Positions 30,360-38,914 of a DNA stretch of 38,914 nt are shown piece after piece. Position numbers and translations under genes: made by a program. The stretch is from positions 1 to 38,914 of the forward strand of contig JAHBWT010000038.1 in assembly GCA_019636815.1 (NCBI GenBank). Direction: 5' to 3'. Each line of letters starts with the position of its first letter. Position 1 is the stretch's first letter. This DNA is from Nitrospira sp. GTDB taxonomy: Bacteria > Nitrospirota > Nitrospiria > Nitrospirales > Nitrospiraceae. The notes under the pieces were generated by a model. The model did no database searches. It was given only the letters and a program-made list of their open reading frames with translations, and was not told where the DNA came from.

Positions 30360-33300
30360 TCAATCTCTCTGATGCACCCAGCTGACGAATCGACTGTAGA
30401 AGTCCCCGACGCTCGCAAGTTGCGTCGTGGTATTGCTGTTACTCATCTGTGACATCAGGGTCGCTCCCTCATTCCCCACGTGGACAGAGAGAGCCGACGC
30501 CATGCCGACCCCGAGGGAGACCTTCGTCGTCACATTCGTGTTGCTGCCGGAGGTCGACGTCCCGATCACCGGCGACGTAGACGCAGTGCCAGTCTTGTAG
30601 AACAGCGCATAGAGATAACTGGTTCCTTCCGAGCCGCAGAAATCGGATGTCGGGGCAAACGTTGGAAAGAATATGGTTCCTCCGAAGAGAGCCGGGTTCA
30701 CAACCGACCGCTCGGCGGAGTAATTGGTTGAGATGCCGCCGTTGACGATAGTGGACGGCCCAGGCAAGGTGACGCGCCACCCATCCTTCGATGCGACCAA
30801 GCCGATCATTGAGGTCGTATCCGTCCCATCGACTGTTGTGACACTCGGATTCGTCGGATCCGTCACCTGGTTCGTCGAGCCGCTACAGACGATGCAGACC
30901 ACCACGTTCGTCGCGTCGACAAGGTCGTTCGTATGACAACTGGTCGTGCTGACCTCTGTACAACCGGTCATCACCTTGTCTTTCATGCCATAAAGACGCT
31001 GAATACTGTTATCGACCTTGTCGGAGTTCCCGAGATATCGTCCTGTTCCAAAGAAGACCCACACCTGATTGCTGTCGTCGATCGTCCACGTTGGGGCGGC
31101 AGTCGGGGGGCCCACCTCAACCGTTCCCAACACCGGGTCGTTGAAGGTATCGATCATTTCGGTCGGCGTACGATTCACCCCGTTCGCGATTCCCCAACTC
31201 GTCGGCATGCAGGGCGCGGCCGCACAGCGCAGGGCAAGGCGATACATCTTGCCTCTCCATGGCAAGGCCCCGTCGTGCGCGGTACGTCCTGCATAGACAA
31301 CGTCGGTCCTGAAATCGAGGTCCTTATCTGCCGAGACCAATGGGCCTACGAACGATCGCCAGGTTCCCATTTGCATTCGAGTCACGTTGACATTGGCGAC
31401 ACCGGGCCCGGTGGCCAAATCTACCGTGTAGAGAGCCGCGGTCTGTGGCTGGGGCCGAGCAGGGAGTGGCGGAGCAGGGTCTGGCGGAGCAGAGAGATCA
31501 GCTTGATAGCCGTTCGGCCCTGACCCGAAGACGGCATACCATTTCTCATTGATCTGACTGGTGCTGGCATCGGCATCGGGATTGGCACGGACCACGGTCG
31601 GTGTGCTTGTCGTCAAGCCAAGGTCGACATCGGAAAACGTCCAGAGGAGTTTCGGATCGACTTCGGGATTCGTAATATCGAGCACGAAGAAAGCGCTGTA
31701 GAACGTGCGTGGGACACCACCGATGTTGACTGTCATGGGAGGTGCACCCGACCCCGCGGCACAATTCCCGCAGCTGCCTCCCAGACGGAACCCCCCGATC
31801 AAGACGGTTCCCCACCCACCAGGATGATCAGCATCCGGCGTAAAGATTCTGACGTCTGCAACGGTCGGCTTTAAGTCGACATAATACACGTGTGTGTAGT
31901 CGGTCCTGGCCAGCCATTGCAGTTGCGGGAGCAACTGCATGGGAACGAATCCCCACAACTCGGCGCCCAGGTTCGGTCCACTTGAGTTATTCGTCGGATT
32001 CTTGGTAAACCACCCATGCTCGACGGTTCCCGGAGTCGCAGGATCGTCTCCTCTATGGTAGAACCCACCGTTGAAGGCATGCAGCATGCCGTCGTTCGCT
32101 CCCAAGTAGATCACCTGACGCCTATTGCGGTACTGCTGAAAGAACGCGTTATAACTTGCATCACCGTAGACCAGATCGAACCTGGCGGTCGGCGCAGCGA
32201 CAATGGTCGGTGTCGAGTGAATCGCGTCGCCCAGTTTCCACACCTTGAACGTTCCGCTCCCGATCGGCACCTCGACCATCCTGGTACGCAGGCCTGGCAC
32301 CTCGTCCCCTCGGATGAAGTTGATGAGATTCATCGCGTTGCTGCTTCCCGAGCATGCATCGCCCGGATAGCGAAGATAGTCTCTCAGCGCCGCGCAGCTG
32401 GCTGGGCTGAAGTCAATTTGCTCAGTCGGATCAACGACTCCGTTATTATTCGGATCGACCCAAGTAAAGATTTTGCGCGAGGCGGAAGGAGTATCGGCGA
32501 GTTCCGCGCCCGCTTCCCAGATCGGCTTGATGTTCTTCAGATCGTCGCCGATGACGGTCGGCACCGCGCTGTCGGCGACTCCGTCACCGTTGGCATCAGT
32601 AAACTTATCAACCAATACTTTTCTGTAGGTCGGGCTGGATGGATCGTTGTCGAATCTCGTCGTGACGATCAGGTCGGTCTTGTAGTCAAGCACTCCATCC
32701 TTCACGGTGTCTTCTCGGAAGTTTCCGAAGCCATCGACGAACAGACCGTGGGCATAACCGGTCCACTTGACGCTCGCCCCCCCTTGTCCGATGTCGCTGG
32801 TGAAGAAGTAGGCCTGGTAGATCGACCCCTCACCCGTCGATGACGAGGAGAGCACCGATACCGACGTACCCGACGCGCTTTTCCGCAAAATTGCCGTGAT
32901 CGTGGCCATCAACCGGTCCTGCAGATCATCGACATTCGAGGACTCAAAGTAATTGTCGGGAATCCCGTCACTGCCCTGTGCCCCGGTCGCATTGATGACC
33001 TTGTCCCATTCGGAAGTCTGGTCGGGAAGGTTATTTCCATTTGAATCTTCAAATCCTCCGAGCAGCGCCGCTTTCATGAGCAATTCACGGCCGGTGATCG
33101 CGCCGAAGGCGTAGAAGCTATAGAAGTTGATATTTTGGAGCCCGGGCAGGCATCGGCCGGTCTCCCCCAACACCGCGATCGTGCCGTTCGCCGTGCCGTT
33201 GCAGGGCCGGAGATCGGTGGTATGGGCCCAGTAGGCCACGTCGTCCAGATAGTGCGTGCCATTGGTGAATCCTTGGGCATTGTAGTCGGTTCGGTGCTGT

Positions 33301-34790
33301 TTCAGGAGCACGCTGGGCGGCGTCGCCGGATCGTTGTTACAGGTATTTCCAGGATTATTCGCATAAGGCACGCCCCGATTCCCGGTGCAGAAGGTGCCCG
33401 CATAGGGCTGCGCGTTCGTATTGGCATAATTCTGGATGCTTAGAGGAATGTTCAGGTCCTGGGTCGGCTCACCATCCGTCACGAGCAAGACAAACGTCTT
33501 GCAGCAGGACACCTGAACGGAGTTCGTGGCCCAAGCCGGCGTGTGGTTGCTGCCGAAGAAGTAGGGATCACGGCCGCAGGCGTTGGTGATATACCCCGGA
33601 GGACACACTTCGCTTCCCGTCAAGGAGCTGATTTCGTTGGTTCCTATGGAACCGGCACCATTGCCTTTGAAGGCCACGCCGGGCGAATAGGCGATAGGAT
33701 AGACATACGAACTGGTCTGGTAGGCCGAATTGATCTGGGCCACGTAGCGGACCGTTTCATACAGAGATTCGGCGAGCGGCGTCCAGGTCGACGGAAAGGT
33801 TTCCTGAACCGCGTCCAGCATGGCCGCAGTGTTCGTATTGAACGTCTTCACCGTCGAGCTGTCGAAGCCGATGGTTTGGCGCGAACCGGCCCCCACCAAC
33901 ATACGTCCCCCATCGCCCGCTGTCGGCGACTTAAACTCGAACAGACCAAACCGAGCTTGGGGGCCAACCTGCTGGATGATGCCGGTCGGCTCCGAGTCCC
34001 TGACGATCCTGAGCCAATACTGAGTTTCAGCAAACCCGTCTCCATCAGTGCAGGTCGTCGCGGTATCGCCGGGCGTGGTCGCGTCGTTATCGATGCAGAA
34101 ACTGCCCCCCATCCCGTTGATGCCGCCGCGGTATTGAATATAGATCGTCCCAGGAGTTCCCGGGGTTGCAGCCGTCGGGATTCGATTCTGATACCCGTTC
34201 ACGCCCGCACTCGGGAGCGTCACCGCGAAGTGGCCGCGCGAGGCGACGTCGAACCGCTGTTGGGCCTTGATCGTAATCTTGGCCGGATTCCCGCTGGGCG
34301 GACAGGTCCCGTCGGCCGCTCTGGTCACGGCGCAGTCGCCGCCCGACATAGACTTCTTCAGGGCATCGATCCGGAGAAAGGTCGCCCAGTTCAAGAGGTT
34401 GCCGTCCCACTGCGTCGTAGCGGGACAACCGGAAGCGACCGTGGCTTTCTTTGCCGCTTCCTCGAAACGCGAGTTCGTCGTATTGTAGGTGTAGCAGGCC
34501 AGCGAATCGAACAACCCGCCGTAGGTCGTGGACGCCACGAAATTCTGATTGACCGGAGTGATCCCGCCGCCAGCTAAGACGCCGCACCACGTCGCATCGC
34601 AGGCCCGCAACGCCATGCTGCCGGAGTTATCCAGCAGGAGGATGATATTCGGCGCCACCTGTTCCGAGATGAAGGGCGGAACAGAGTAGTACTGGTCCAT
34701 CGTCTGCGCCAGCCCTGCGCCAGGCCCAGCCAGGCATCCGACGAACAGACCCATGACGGCTCCACGAACTGCGAGGTTCCGGCGATTCAT
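30360..34790 (-). CDS. pilY1: Type IV pilus tip/biogenesis protein PilY1
   Basis: The 1476-residue protein begins with a signal peptide (GAVMGLFVGCLAGPGAGLAQ). A von Willebrand A domain follows, with the MIDAS motif DNSGS (54-58) and a later acidic ligand in LLVTDGEPTQDL. The C-terminal half holds the PilY1 beta-propeller; VIYLGANDGMLHAFNGGFY is its hallmark. Two EF-hand-like calcium loops are visible, in WVDPNNNGVVDPTEQIDF and DANGDGVADSAVP. PilY1 is at the pilus tip, promotes extension and mediates adhesion and surface sensing. AAGGAGGG precedes ATG 34790. The N-terminal part is Cys- and Asn-rich, suggesting disulphide bonds. Length is in the upper range for PilY1. Confidence 0.93.
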   Translation of the reverse strand: MNRRNLAVRGAVMGLFVGCLAGPGAGLAQTMDQYYSVPPFISEQVAPNIILLLDNSGSMALRACDATWCGVLAGGGITPVNQNFVASTTYGGLFDSLACYTYNTTNSRFEEAAKKATVASGCPATTQWDGNLLNWATFLRIDALKKSMSGGDCAVTRAADGTCPPSGNPAKITIKAQQRFDVASRGHFAVTLPSAGVNGYQNRIPTAATPGTPGTIYIQYRGGINGMGGSFCIDNDATTPGDTATTCTDGDGFAETQYWLRIVRDSEPTGIIQQVGPQARFGLFEFKSPTAGDGGRMLVGAGSRQTIGFDSSTVKTFNTNTAAMLDAVQETFPSTWTPLAESLYETVRYVAQINSAYQTSSYVYPIAYSPGVAFKGNGAGSIGTNEISSLTGSEVCPPGYITNACGRDPYFFGSNHTPAWATNSVQVSCCKTFVLLVTDGEPTQDLNIPLSIQNYANTNAQPYAGTFCTGNRGVPYANNPGNTCNNDPATPPSVLLKQHRTDYNAQGFTNGTHYLDDVAYWAHTTDLRPCNGTANGTIAVLGETGRCLPGLQNINFYSFYAFGAITGRELLMKAALLGGFEDSNGNNLPDQTSEWDKVINATGAQGSDGIPDNYFESSNVDDLQDRLMATITAILRKSASGTSVSVLSSSSTGEGSIYQAYFFTSDIGQGGASVKWTGYAHGLFVDGFGNFREDTVKDGVLDYKTDLIVTTRFDNDPSSPTYRKVLVDKFTDANGDGVADSAVPTVIGDDLKNIKPIWEAGAELADTPSASRKIFTWVDPNNNGVVDPTEQIDFSPASCAALRDYLRYPGDACSGSSNAMNLINFIRGDEVPGLRTRMVEVPIGSGTFKVWKLGDAIHSTPTIVAAPTARFDLVYGDASYNAFFQQYRNRRQVIYLGANDGMLHAFNGGFYHRGDDPATPGTVEHGWFTKNPTNNSSGPNLGAELWGFVPMQLLPQLQWLARTDYTHVYYVDLKPTVADVRIFTPDADHPGGWGTVLIGGFRLGGSCGNCAAGSGAPPMTVNIGGVPRTFYSAFFVLDITNPEVDPKLLWTFSDVDLGLTTSTPTVVRANPDADASTSQINEKWYAVFGSGPNGYQADLSAPPDPAPPLPARPQPQTAALYTVDLATGPGVANVNVTRMQMGTWRSFVGPLVSADKDLDFRTDVVYAGRTAHDGALPWRGKMYRLALRCAAAPCMPTSWGIANGVNRTPTEMIDTFNDPVLGTVEVGPPTAAPTWTIDDSNQVWVFFGTGRYLGNSDKVDNSIQRLYGMKDKVMTGCTEVSTTSCHTNDLVDATNVVVCIVCSGSTNQVTDPTNPSVTTVDGTDTTSMIGLVASKDGWRVTLPGPSTIVNGGISTNYSAERSVVNPALFGGTIFFPTFAPTSDFCGSEGTSYLYALFYKTGTASTSPVIGTSTSGSNTNVTTKVSLGVGMASALSVHVGNEGATLMSQMSNSNTTTQLASVGDFYSRFVSWVHQRD

Positions 34791-34847
34791 GGCTCCCTCC
34801 TTACTTCCTCATTCCTCAACTATCTTGTGCAAGAATCCTTCACACAA

Positions 34848-35195
34848 TTACCGGGGCAAAAAGATGATCATCCGGTTGATCTTATCGTTGCGCTCCTTCG
34901 CCACGCGGTACTTCACTTCCGCCGTGACAACGATCGAGCCGGGACCGATCTCGTTCCCCCTGTCGTCCAGGATGATCGCATCGGGTACCAGGCTGAAGGT
35001 CCTGCCGTCGATCTCAAACGTCGTTTGATGGACGGCCGTGATGGTTCCGCTCTGATACCCGACCGTCATCATCGGAGGTTGTTGATCCGCGCGAGTCGTC
35101 CCGGGAGCCAGGCCGATCATCGTTCCAATTCCCAAGACGAGCACCAGCGCTGCTGCGCGCCGGTTGCTGTGTGTGCCCACCTCCGTTCTGATCAT
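34848..35195 (-). CDS. Small secreted protein in the pilus operon
   Basis: The 115-residue protein (ATG 35195, with GGAGG eight bases upstream) has a signal peptide (AAALVLVLGIGTMIGLAPGTTRA) and a beta-rich mature part: GYQSGTITAVHQTTFEIDGR, PDAIILDDRGNEIGP and SIVVTAEVKYRVA. It sits between PilX and PilY1. Position suggests a PilY1 helper similar in role to PilY2 of Pseudomonas, but I see no sequence proof and give it no name. Confidence 0.75.
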   Translation of the reverse strand: MIRTEVGTHSNRRAAALVLVLGIGTMIGLAPGTTRADQQPPMMTVGYQSGTITAVHQTTFEIDGRTFSLVPDAIILDDRGNEIGPGSIVVTAEVKYRVAKERNDKINRMIIFLPR

Positions 35196-35243
35196 GGATC
35201 TGGCCTCCATTCACTTAATTCCGACTGCACGCGCACTCCTGCG

Positions 35244-35855
35244 CTACAGGAAGCGCGCTTGGCACGTATCGCCGGACACGAGACATTGATAGACGGCGAT
35301 GACACGACTGGTCGTACCCGTTGCCGCATTCACCGCTTGGCAATCGATGCGGTAATAACTGTCCGTGGCCGGAGTTTGGGAGTCTCCCGCGGTATTTTGC
35401 GAGCCCGAACGAATCTTGACGAACTGCTTGTCGATATCGCCGTTGACCACGTAGTTATTGACGTTCATCGTGATGTTCGGTGCGGGCACCACTGGGGCAA
35501 TGCCCCACGCGACATCCGGATTGTTCGAGTCGAAATTGATTTCCTGCCCCAAGATAACCGCATTGGCCGCCGGAACCGGTCCATTCGGCTCGATGAGCGT
35601 CGGAGGAACCGCTCCCATCTCGATCGTTTGCTGGATGACCTTGACCCCCATGCCCACGCAGGATTCAGCCGCGTCCGCTCCTTCTTCCACCATGCGCATG
35701 GCCCCGGCCGTCGAATTTTCCAGGCCGGTCATCGTCAGGGCTGCAACACCCAGCACTCCGGTCATCAGCATGATGATCATGACCGTCATGAACGACACGC
35801 CCCGCTCATCCATGGCGTGCCGCCTGACACGCTCCAACGTCCTGCTTCGCTTCAT
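35244..35855 (-). CDS. pilX: Minor pilin PilX-like
   Basis: The 203-residue protein begins with a basic leader and DERGVSFMTVMIIMLMTGVLG, a class III pilin-like hydrophobic helix directly after a Gly. The Glu at +5 of mature pilins is missing (Thr here), as in some PilX proteins. The helix continues into AMRMVEEGADAAESC, the usual PilX pattern of an amphipathic N-terminal helix. It follows PilW by two bases and precedes the small secreted gene. It probably joins the tip complex with PilV, PilW and PilY1. Confidence 0.8.
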   Translation of the reverse strand: MKRSRTLERVRRHAMDERGVSFMTVMIIMLMTGVLGVAALTMTGLENSTAGAMRMVEEGADAAESCVGMGVKVIQQTIEMGAVPPTLIEPNGPVPAANAVILGQEINFDSNNPDVAWGIAPVVPAPNITMNVNNYVVNGDIDKQFVKIRSGSQNTAGDSQTPATDSYYRIDCQAVNAATGTTSRVIAVYQCLVSGDTCQARFL

Positions 35856-35857
35856 CG

Positions 35858-37099
35858 TTACGACCTTTGGTTTCTGAGCTCGACCGTCCGTGTCAGGACC
35901 CGTCTCCTGAACTGCAGATAGTCTTGCTGTTGAGCCGTCGTATTGTTATCGCCGGAAGTAAAGACTCCAGTCGCATGATTGTGATCGCTGATGGTGAGGA
36001 TCGTATTGGTGTTTTGCACCAGTGTCGACATCCCTTCGCCCATCCCTTGGTCGGTCCTTGTCTGTCTGGCCACGATGCTGACCTGGGCCATCCTGATCTT
36101 GTTCGTTGTCATCTTGGGGTTCGGAGGAAGGAACCAATTGATGTCGGTCAAAAAGTCTCCCTGATCGAACGAATTGGACCCGTTCATATCGTCAATGGCG
36201 CCGTCCGGGTCCCCGGAATTGATATTGATATTGCAGCCGTCACAGGCATAGGCGAGTTGGAGGTCTTCCACTCCGTCCATAATCGGAATGCAATTCGTTG
36301 CTCCGGCTTGATTGCAGTTCGGCGGTCCGCCGACACCAACCGGAGCCACCCCTCGAACCAAACAAGGCGCGTTTCCCTGACAGAGATTATTAGGGTCCGG
36401 AGGAGGAATCACCTGGTAGGTGATACATTGGAGCAAATAGACCTGTGTACCGGCTCCAAACGTCGCTGGCGCGGGGATGGGAGGGCTGAGGGTTAGTTCG
36501 ACGCTCCCCGCCGGATCCGCCACAATGCGTGACCCGGCCACACCGGCCACTGTCACCGACATCCCGGTCAGCGCCGGCGATCCGCCGGGAAATGCAGCCC
36601 CCATCCCGGTCGTCGCACCGTTAACCAAAGGAAGGGTGGTAATCGGCTGACCTGGACCGCCGATGGTCCCAGGCGCCGGAGGAAAGAGCTGCCACAATGG
36701 CCCTACTGCGTCGATCGAATTGGTCATCGGCACGACCATTGATATTCGATCCGGCCCAGAGTCGGGGCCAGTCGGAGTGTTGTCAAACGGAACCAGAGCC
36801 GCAGGCGTTCCATTCACGACGCAGTTGCCGACTGGCCCGCCCATCAGACCTTGCATGCCGAACCCGGCGAGCTTGAGGTCTGCGGTGATCATGTCAAGCC
36901 CGTTCCTCGCGGTCGACTGGGTATTCACAACCTGGTTGGTGATTCTCGCCGTCTTTTGTGTGACCGTGAGAGCCCCCAGCCCGGCGGCAATGATCGCCGC
37001 AGTCATCATGGTCGCCACCATAATCTCGGTGAGGGTAAACCCTCGTTGGCTGGCGATGCTTCGTTCCCCTGGCTCATGTCTCATCGGCACACTGATCAT
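35858..37099 (-). CDS. pilW: Minor pilin PilW-like
   Basis: The 413-residue protein shows the prepilin signal RGFTLTEIMVATMMTAAII, with PilD cleavage between Gly and Phe and Glu at +5. A region with QSTARNGLDMITADLKLAGFG is the PilW signature. The globular part is long and Pro/Gly-rich, with Cys pairs (TYQVIPP...LCQGNAPC and AYACDGCNI). GAGGAG lies six bases before ATG 37099. It belongs to the operon running from FimT/GspH-like to PilY1. Confidence 0.88.
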   Translation of the reverse strand: MISVPMRHEPGERSIASQRGFTLTEIMVATMMTAAIIAAGLGALTVTQKTARITNQVVNTQSTARNGLDMITADLKLAGFGMQGLMGGPVGNCVVNGTPAALVPFDNTPTGPDSGPDRISMVVPMTNSIDAVGPLWQLFPPAPGTIGGPGQPITTLPLVNGATTGMGAAFPGGSPALTGMSVTVAGVAGSRIVADPAGSVELTLSPPIPAPATFGAGTQVYLLQCITYQVIPPPDPNNLCQGNAPCLVRGVAPVGVGGPPNCNQAGATNCIPIMDGVEDLQLAYACDGCNININSGDPDGAIDDMNGSNSFDQGDFLTDINWFLPPNPKMTTNKIRMAQVSIVARQTRTDQGMGEGMSTLVQNTNTILTISDHNHATGVFTSGDNNTTAQQQDYLQFRRRVLTRTVELRNQRS

Positions 37100-37117
37100 G
37101 CTCGCTCCTCAGTCGCC

Positions 37118-37630
37118 TTATTCGGGAACAAGGGTCGTCTGAAAACTGACGCTCCTGAGCCGTTGTCCGGCGCCCCGATCATTCCATTGCACCCGCACAA
37201 CCACCTCCCTTGCACCCAACAATGGATTCGCCGGAATCGCATTGCTCACCTGTACACTACCCTGCACGTTCGTGAGGTTCGATGCCATCACCAAGGTGCG
37301 CCATTGAGCACAATCGCCTTGAACGACTCGGGCGATGGTGATCGGAGTGGGCTTGGTCACCCCGGCCGGTGGCATAGTCGGCACCGCGGCACAGGTTCCT
37401 GCTCCGACCGTCTGAATGTCGTGATATGCCCAGGCATACTGACGGTTACCCTGAATGCGTTCCATCATGTCCGAGGCAATGTTCGTCACGACGGAGAGAT
37501 CGTTGGCATCGACGTTCTTGGTAAACGCCAGGCCTTGCATGGCCGCCATGCCCATCACGCCCACACCGAGAATCGCGGCCGACACCATGACTTCCACGAG
37601 CGTGAATCCTTCTTGATTTCCGCGCTTCAT
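37118..37630 (-). CDS. pilV: Minor pilin PilV-like
   Basis: The 170-residue protein has the prepilin start MKRGNQEGFTLVEVMVSAAI, cleaved after Gly, with Glu at +5 and the PilV-type continuation ILGVGVMGMAAMQGLA. ATG 37630 is preferred over the upstream reading because of the short basic leader and AGGTG six bases before it. Other PilV-like segments are SDMMERIQGNRQYAW and VVVRVQWNDRGAG. It is followed after 18 bases by PilW. Confidence 0.88.
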   Translation of the reverse strand: MKRGNQEGFTLVEVMVSAAILGVGVMGMAAMQGLAFTKNVDANDLSVVTNIASDMMERIQGNRQYAWAYHDIQTVGAGTCAAVPTMPPAGVTKPTPITIARVVQGDCAQWRTLVMASNLTNVQGSVQVSNAIPANPLLGAREVVVRVQWNDRGAGQRLRSVSFQTTLVPE

Positions 37631-37650
37631 CGTATCACCTGCTTTACTCT

Positions 37651-38163
37651 CTACTGGTTCCGCACACAGGGATTGATTTGTGTGGTACACCAGGTAACTT
37701 TGCCGGACGGAGCCAGCGAGATCGAATAGATCAAATTCGGGTCGCGGACGCTTTGCAGCTGAATCGTCTGCGTCGCCAAGGGAGTCGTACTCAAGCCTCG
37801 GGGTGTAAATCCGATCGGCTGAGCCGGTAAGGGGAGTACGAATGTGACGTTGAGTGGGAATGTTTCGACACCCAGAGGAGCCGTGAATGTCACTCCGTTT
37901 TGGCCGGAAGGGAGCGGATTCCCAGGGGTGACGGTGATCATTGCATTGCGACTGATGGCCGCCGACCGTGCAAACACCAGGCGGTTATACAGGCTGGTGG
38001 TCGTCTGATAGAGCTCATGGCGAGCGTACATCAACGTGAAATTGGGAACGGCCAGCGCCGCCGCAATCCCGATGATGACGATGACGATCATGATCTCCAG
38101 CAGCGTAAAGCCTTGCTGGTTCTTCTTGACTCGTGGAGTAGCTGTCTGTTTTTGACACAACAT
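37651..38163 (-). CDS. GspH/FimT-type minor pilin
   Basis: The 170-residue reading from ATG 38163 has a prepilin start KKNQQGFTLLEIMIVIVIIG and the GspH/FimT pattern YQTTTSLYNRLVFARSAAISRN. The C-terminus carries a Cys pair (TWCTTQINPCVRNQ). FimT/FimU-like pilins prime the pilus with PilV, PilW and PilX. The start is not settled: ATG 38163 has no Shine-Dalgarno site and TTG 38241, with GGAG nearby, would give a leader of 69 residues, which is too long for the family. It is the first gene of the operon. Confidence 0.85.
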   Translation of the reverse strand: MLCQKQTATPRVKKNQQGFTLLEIMIVIVIIGIAAALAVPNFTLMYARHELYQTTTSLYNRLVFARSAAISRNAMITVTPGNPLPSGQNGVTFTAPLGVETFPLNVTFVLPLPAQPIGFTPRGLSTTPLATQTIQLQSVRDPNLIYSISLAPSGKVTWCTTQINPCVRNQ

Positions 38164-38449
38164 GGCGTTTGCTGATCGAGCAAGGGGCGTGCCGCTCGAG
38201 GAGATACATCGACTCCTGTTAACTAATTGATTTCTCGACAATGCTCTCCGGTTGAAACTCTTCCACCTCGGCCACTTTTAGTGCCCGAGAACGACAATTT
38301 TCGGCTGGAACGTTGGACGGTTTTTGTACACAAGAGCGGCGATGGAGGATTGAGAACGCTTGGGTGAGCGCTACGGTAGACAGCGAAGAGTCGGGACAAC
38401 GGGCATCCTATGGGGTAGGATTCAATCTGCACAGATAAGAGAAGATCGT

Positions 38450-38770
38450 ATGCCACGAGAGTGTCGCAAGGTCCAACGGTATGCCGTCCAGCTTCCCTGC
38501 TCATTTGGAAGCAATGACGACATGTCGGACGCAACCGTTTTAAACCTTTCGGCACAGGGGTGCGTTATGACGGCGGATCGACTACCGCCTGCTTCGACCT
38601 ATGTCTTGTTGGAGATCGATCTCTTAAACGGCGAGGCGCCCGCTAGTATTGAGATCGCCGGAGTTCGCTGGGTTTCAGGACATCGATGCGGGTTGGAATT
38701 TATCCGAGTTTCACCCGATACGCTGATGAAGCTGAAAACGTTTGCATTGGTACTGGAGCAGACTTCCTAA
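38450..38770 (+). CDS. PilZ-domain protein
   Basis: The 106-residue protein is a single PilZ domain. The c-di-GMP-binding pattern is present: RKVQR (Arg6-Arg10) and NLSAQG (Asn32-Gly37), plus the strand WVSGHRCGLEFI. It should bind c-di-GMP and act on a partner, here presumably in pilus assembly or motility. It is transcribed divergently from the minor pilin operon and converges on the PilB/GspE-type gene. ATG 38450 follows an AAGAGAAG rather than a strong ribosome site; a longer form from 38360 is unlikely. Confidence 0.85.
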   Translation: MPRECRKVQRYAVQLPCSFGSNDDMSDATVLNLSAQGCVMTADRLPPASTYVLLEIDLLNGEAPASIEIAGVRWVSGHRCGLEFIRVSPDTLMKLKTFALVLEQTS

Positions 38771-38805
38771 TCGATTCGGCCGGTTCGTTGTCCTCCAATA
38801 CAGAA

Positions 38806-38914
38806 CTACTTGATCGCGACGGCCCGGACTTGACGGTATGTCGTAAGGCCCTTCAGCACTTTCTGAATGCCGTTTTTCAGCAGTGTGACCATTCCATCCC
38901 GCATCGCGACGCTG
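38806..38914 (-). CDS. PilB/GspE-type ATPase, C-terminal end only
   Basis: Only the last 35 codons are inside the window, ending in TAG at 38806-38808. They read SVAMRDGMVTLLKNGIQKVL and KGLTTYRQVRAVAIK, matching the C-terminus of type II/IV secretion ATPases, in which 'DG...L...G..K...G.TT..EV' is conserved. The gene would extend pilus or secretion filaments by ATP hydrolysis and fits beside the minor pilins. The short length limits certainty, and GspE cannot be excluded. Confidence 0.6.
   Translation of the reverse strand, partial: SVAMRDGMVTLLKNGIQKVLKGLTTYRQVRAVAIK

Noticed and set aside
33543-34577. 344-codon plus-strand ORF opposite pilY1
   Set aside because: It is an antisense shadow of the PilY1 frame, with Arg/Gly-rich composition and no ribosome site.
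34827-35921. 364-codon plus-strand ORF opposite the pilX region
   Set aside because: It covers PilX and the small secreted gene in antisense, is rich in His/Arg/Asp and has no recognisable domain.
36851-37729. 292-codon plus-strand ORF opposite pilV/pilW
   Set aside because: It is a shadow ORF of the pilin genes, His/Arg-rich, with no domain.
38015-38209. Plus-one frame ORF at the GspH/FimT-like start with AGGAG before its ATG
   Set aside because: After about 40 codons it is merely the shifted reading of the prepilin helix; it ends in a His/Arg-rich nonsense run.

Overview
The window looks like chromosomal DNA of a Gram-negative bacterium of roughly 55-60% GC, with dense, mostly housekeeping and envelope genes. 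Lipid A/glycolipid-type enzymes, lipoprotein and Sec signals and a PilV/W/X/Y1-type pilus cluster indicate an outer membrane. Gene style (GAF-sigma54 regulators, split double-REC proteins, PLP/membrane fusions) made me think of Nitrospira (Nitrospirota), but no marker gene in the window proves this; the taxonomic guess is inference.

Region 1 (1-2430, minus strand) is the most striking. A good sigma70 promoter, a class I guanidine riboswitch (ykkC type), a short leader ORF behind a Shine-Dalgarno-masking hairpin, an APC-family permease and a ureohydrolase with a long N-terminal extension (cut by the window edge) form a guanidine-inducible operon. Together they should import guanidine and hydrolyse it to urea and ammonia. 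An automatic annotation would probably call the two genes 'amino acid permease' and 'agmatinase'.

Region 2 (2600-9465) holds an HPF/RaiA-like protein, a small beta-sandwich-like hypothetical, a GT4 glycosyltransferase, and an opposing two-gene operon of an LpxH-type metallophosphoesterase and a 770-residue fusion of a class III PLP aminotransferase with a C-terminal membrane domain resembling Mpo1/DUF962. An alpha/beta hydrolase follows. This reads as a lipid or glycolipid locus.

Region 3 (9462-18200) is a mixed stretch: a periplasmic TPR protein, an almost gene-free 0.8 kb segment with a hairpin repeat also seen near 3.65 kb, a YflT-like stress protein, a small two-helix membrane protein, a MidA-like methyltransferase, a secreted hypothetical, a triple-GAF sigma54 activator with a recent internal duplication, another methyltransferase and a SnoaL-like protein.

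Region 4 (18235-22459) is an envelope glycosylation module: a polyprenyl-phosphate GT2, a stand-alone LAB_N membrane protein, an ArnT-like transferase, and a convergent PAP2 phosphatase.

Region 5 (22486-29191, minus) has a TolB-like propeller protein translationally coupled to an atypical M1-like metallopeptidase, a double-receiver response regulator, then the core genes ftsY, ybeY and phoH.

Region 6 (29279-38914, minus) is a type IV pilus minor-pilin operon (FimT/GspH-like, PilV, PilW, PilX, a small secreted protein, PilY1) followed by an Ig-like-repeat lipoprotein. A divergent PilZ gene and the last codons of a PilB/GspE-type ATPase lie upstream. No rRNA, tRNA, CRISPR array or insertion sequence was recognised.
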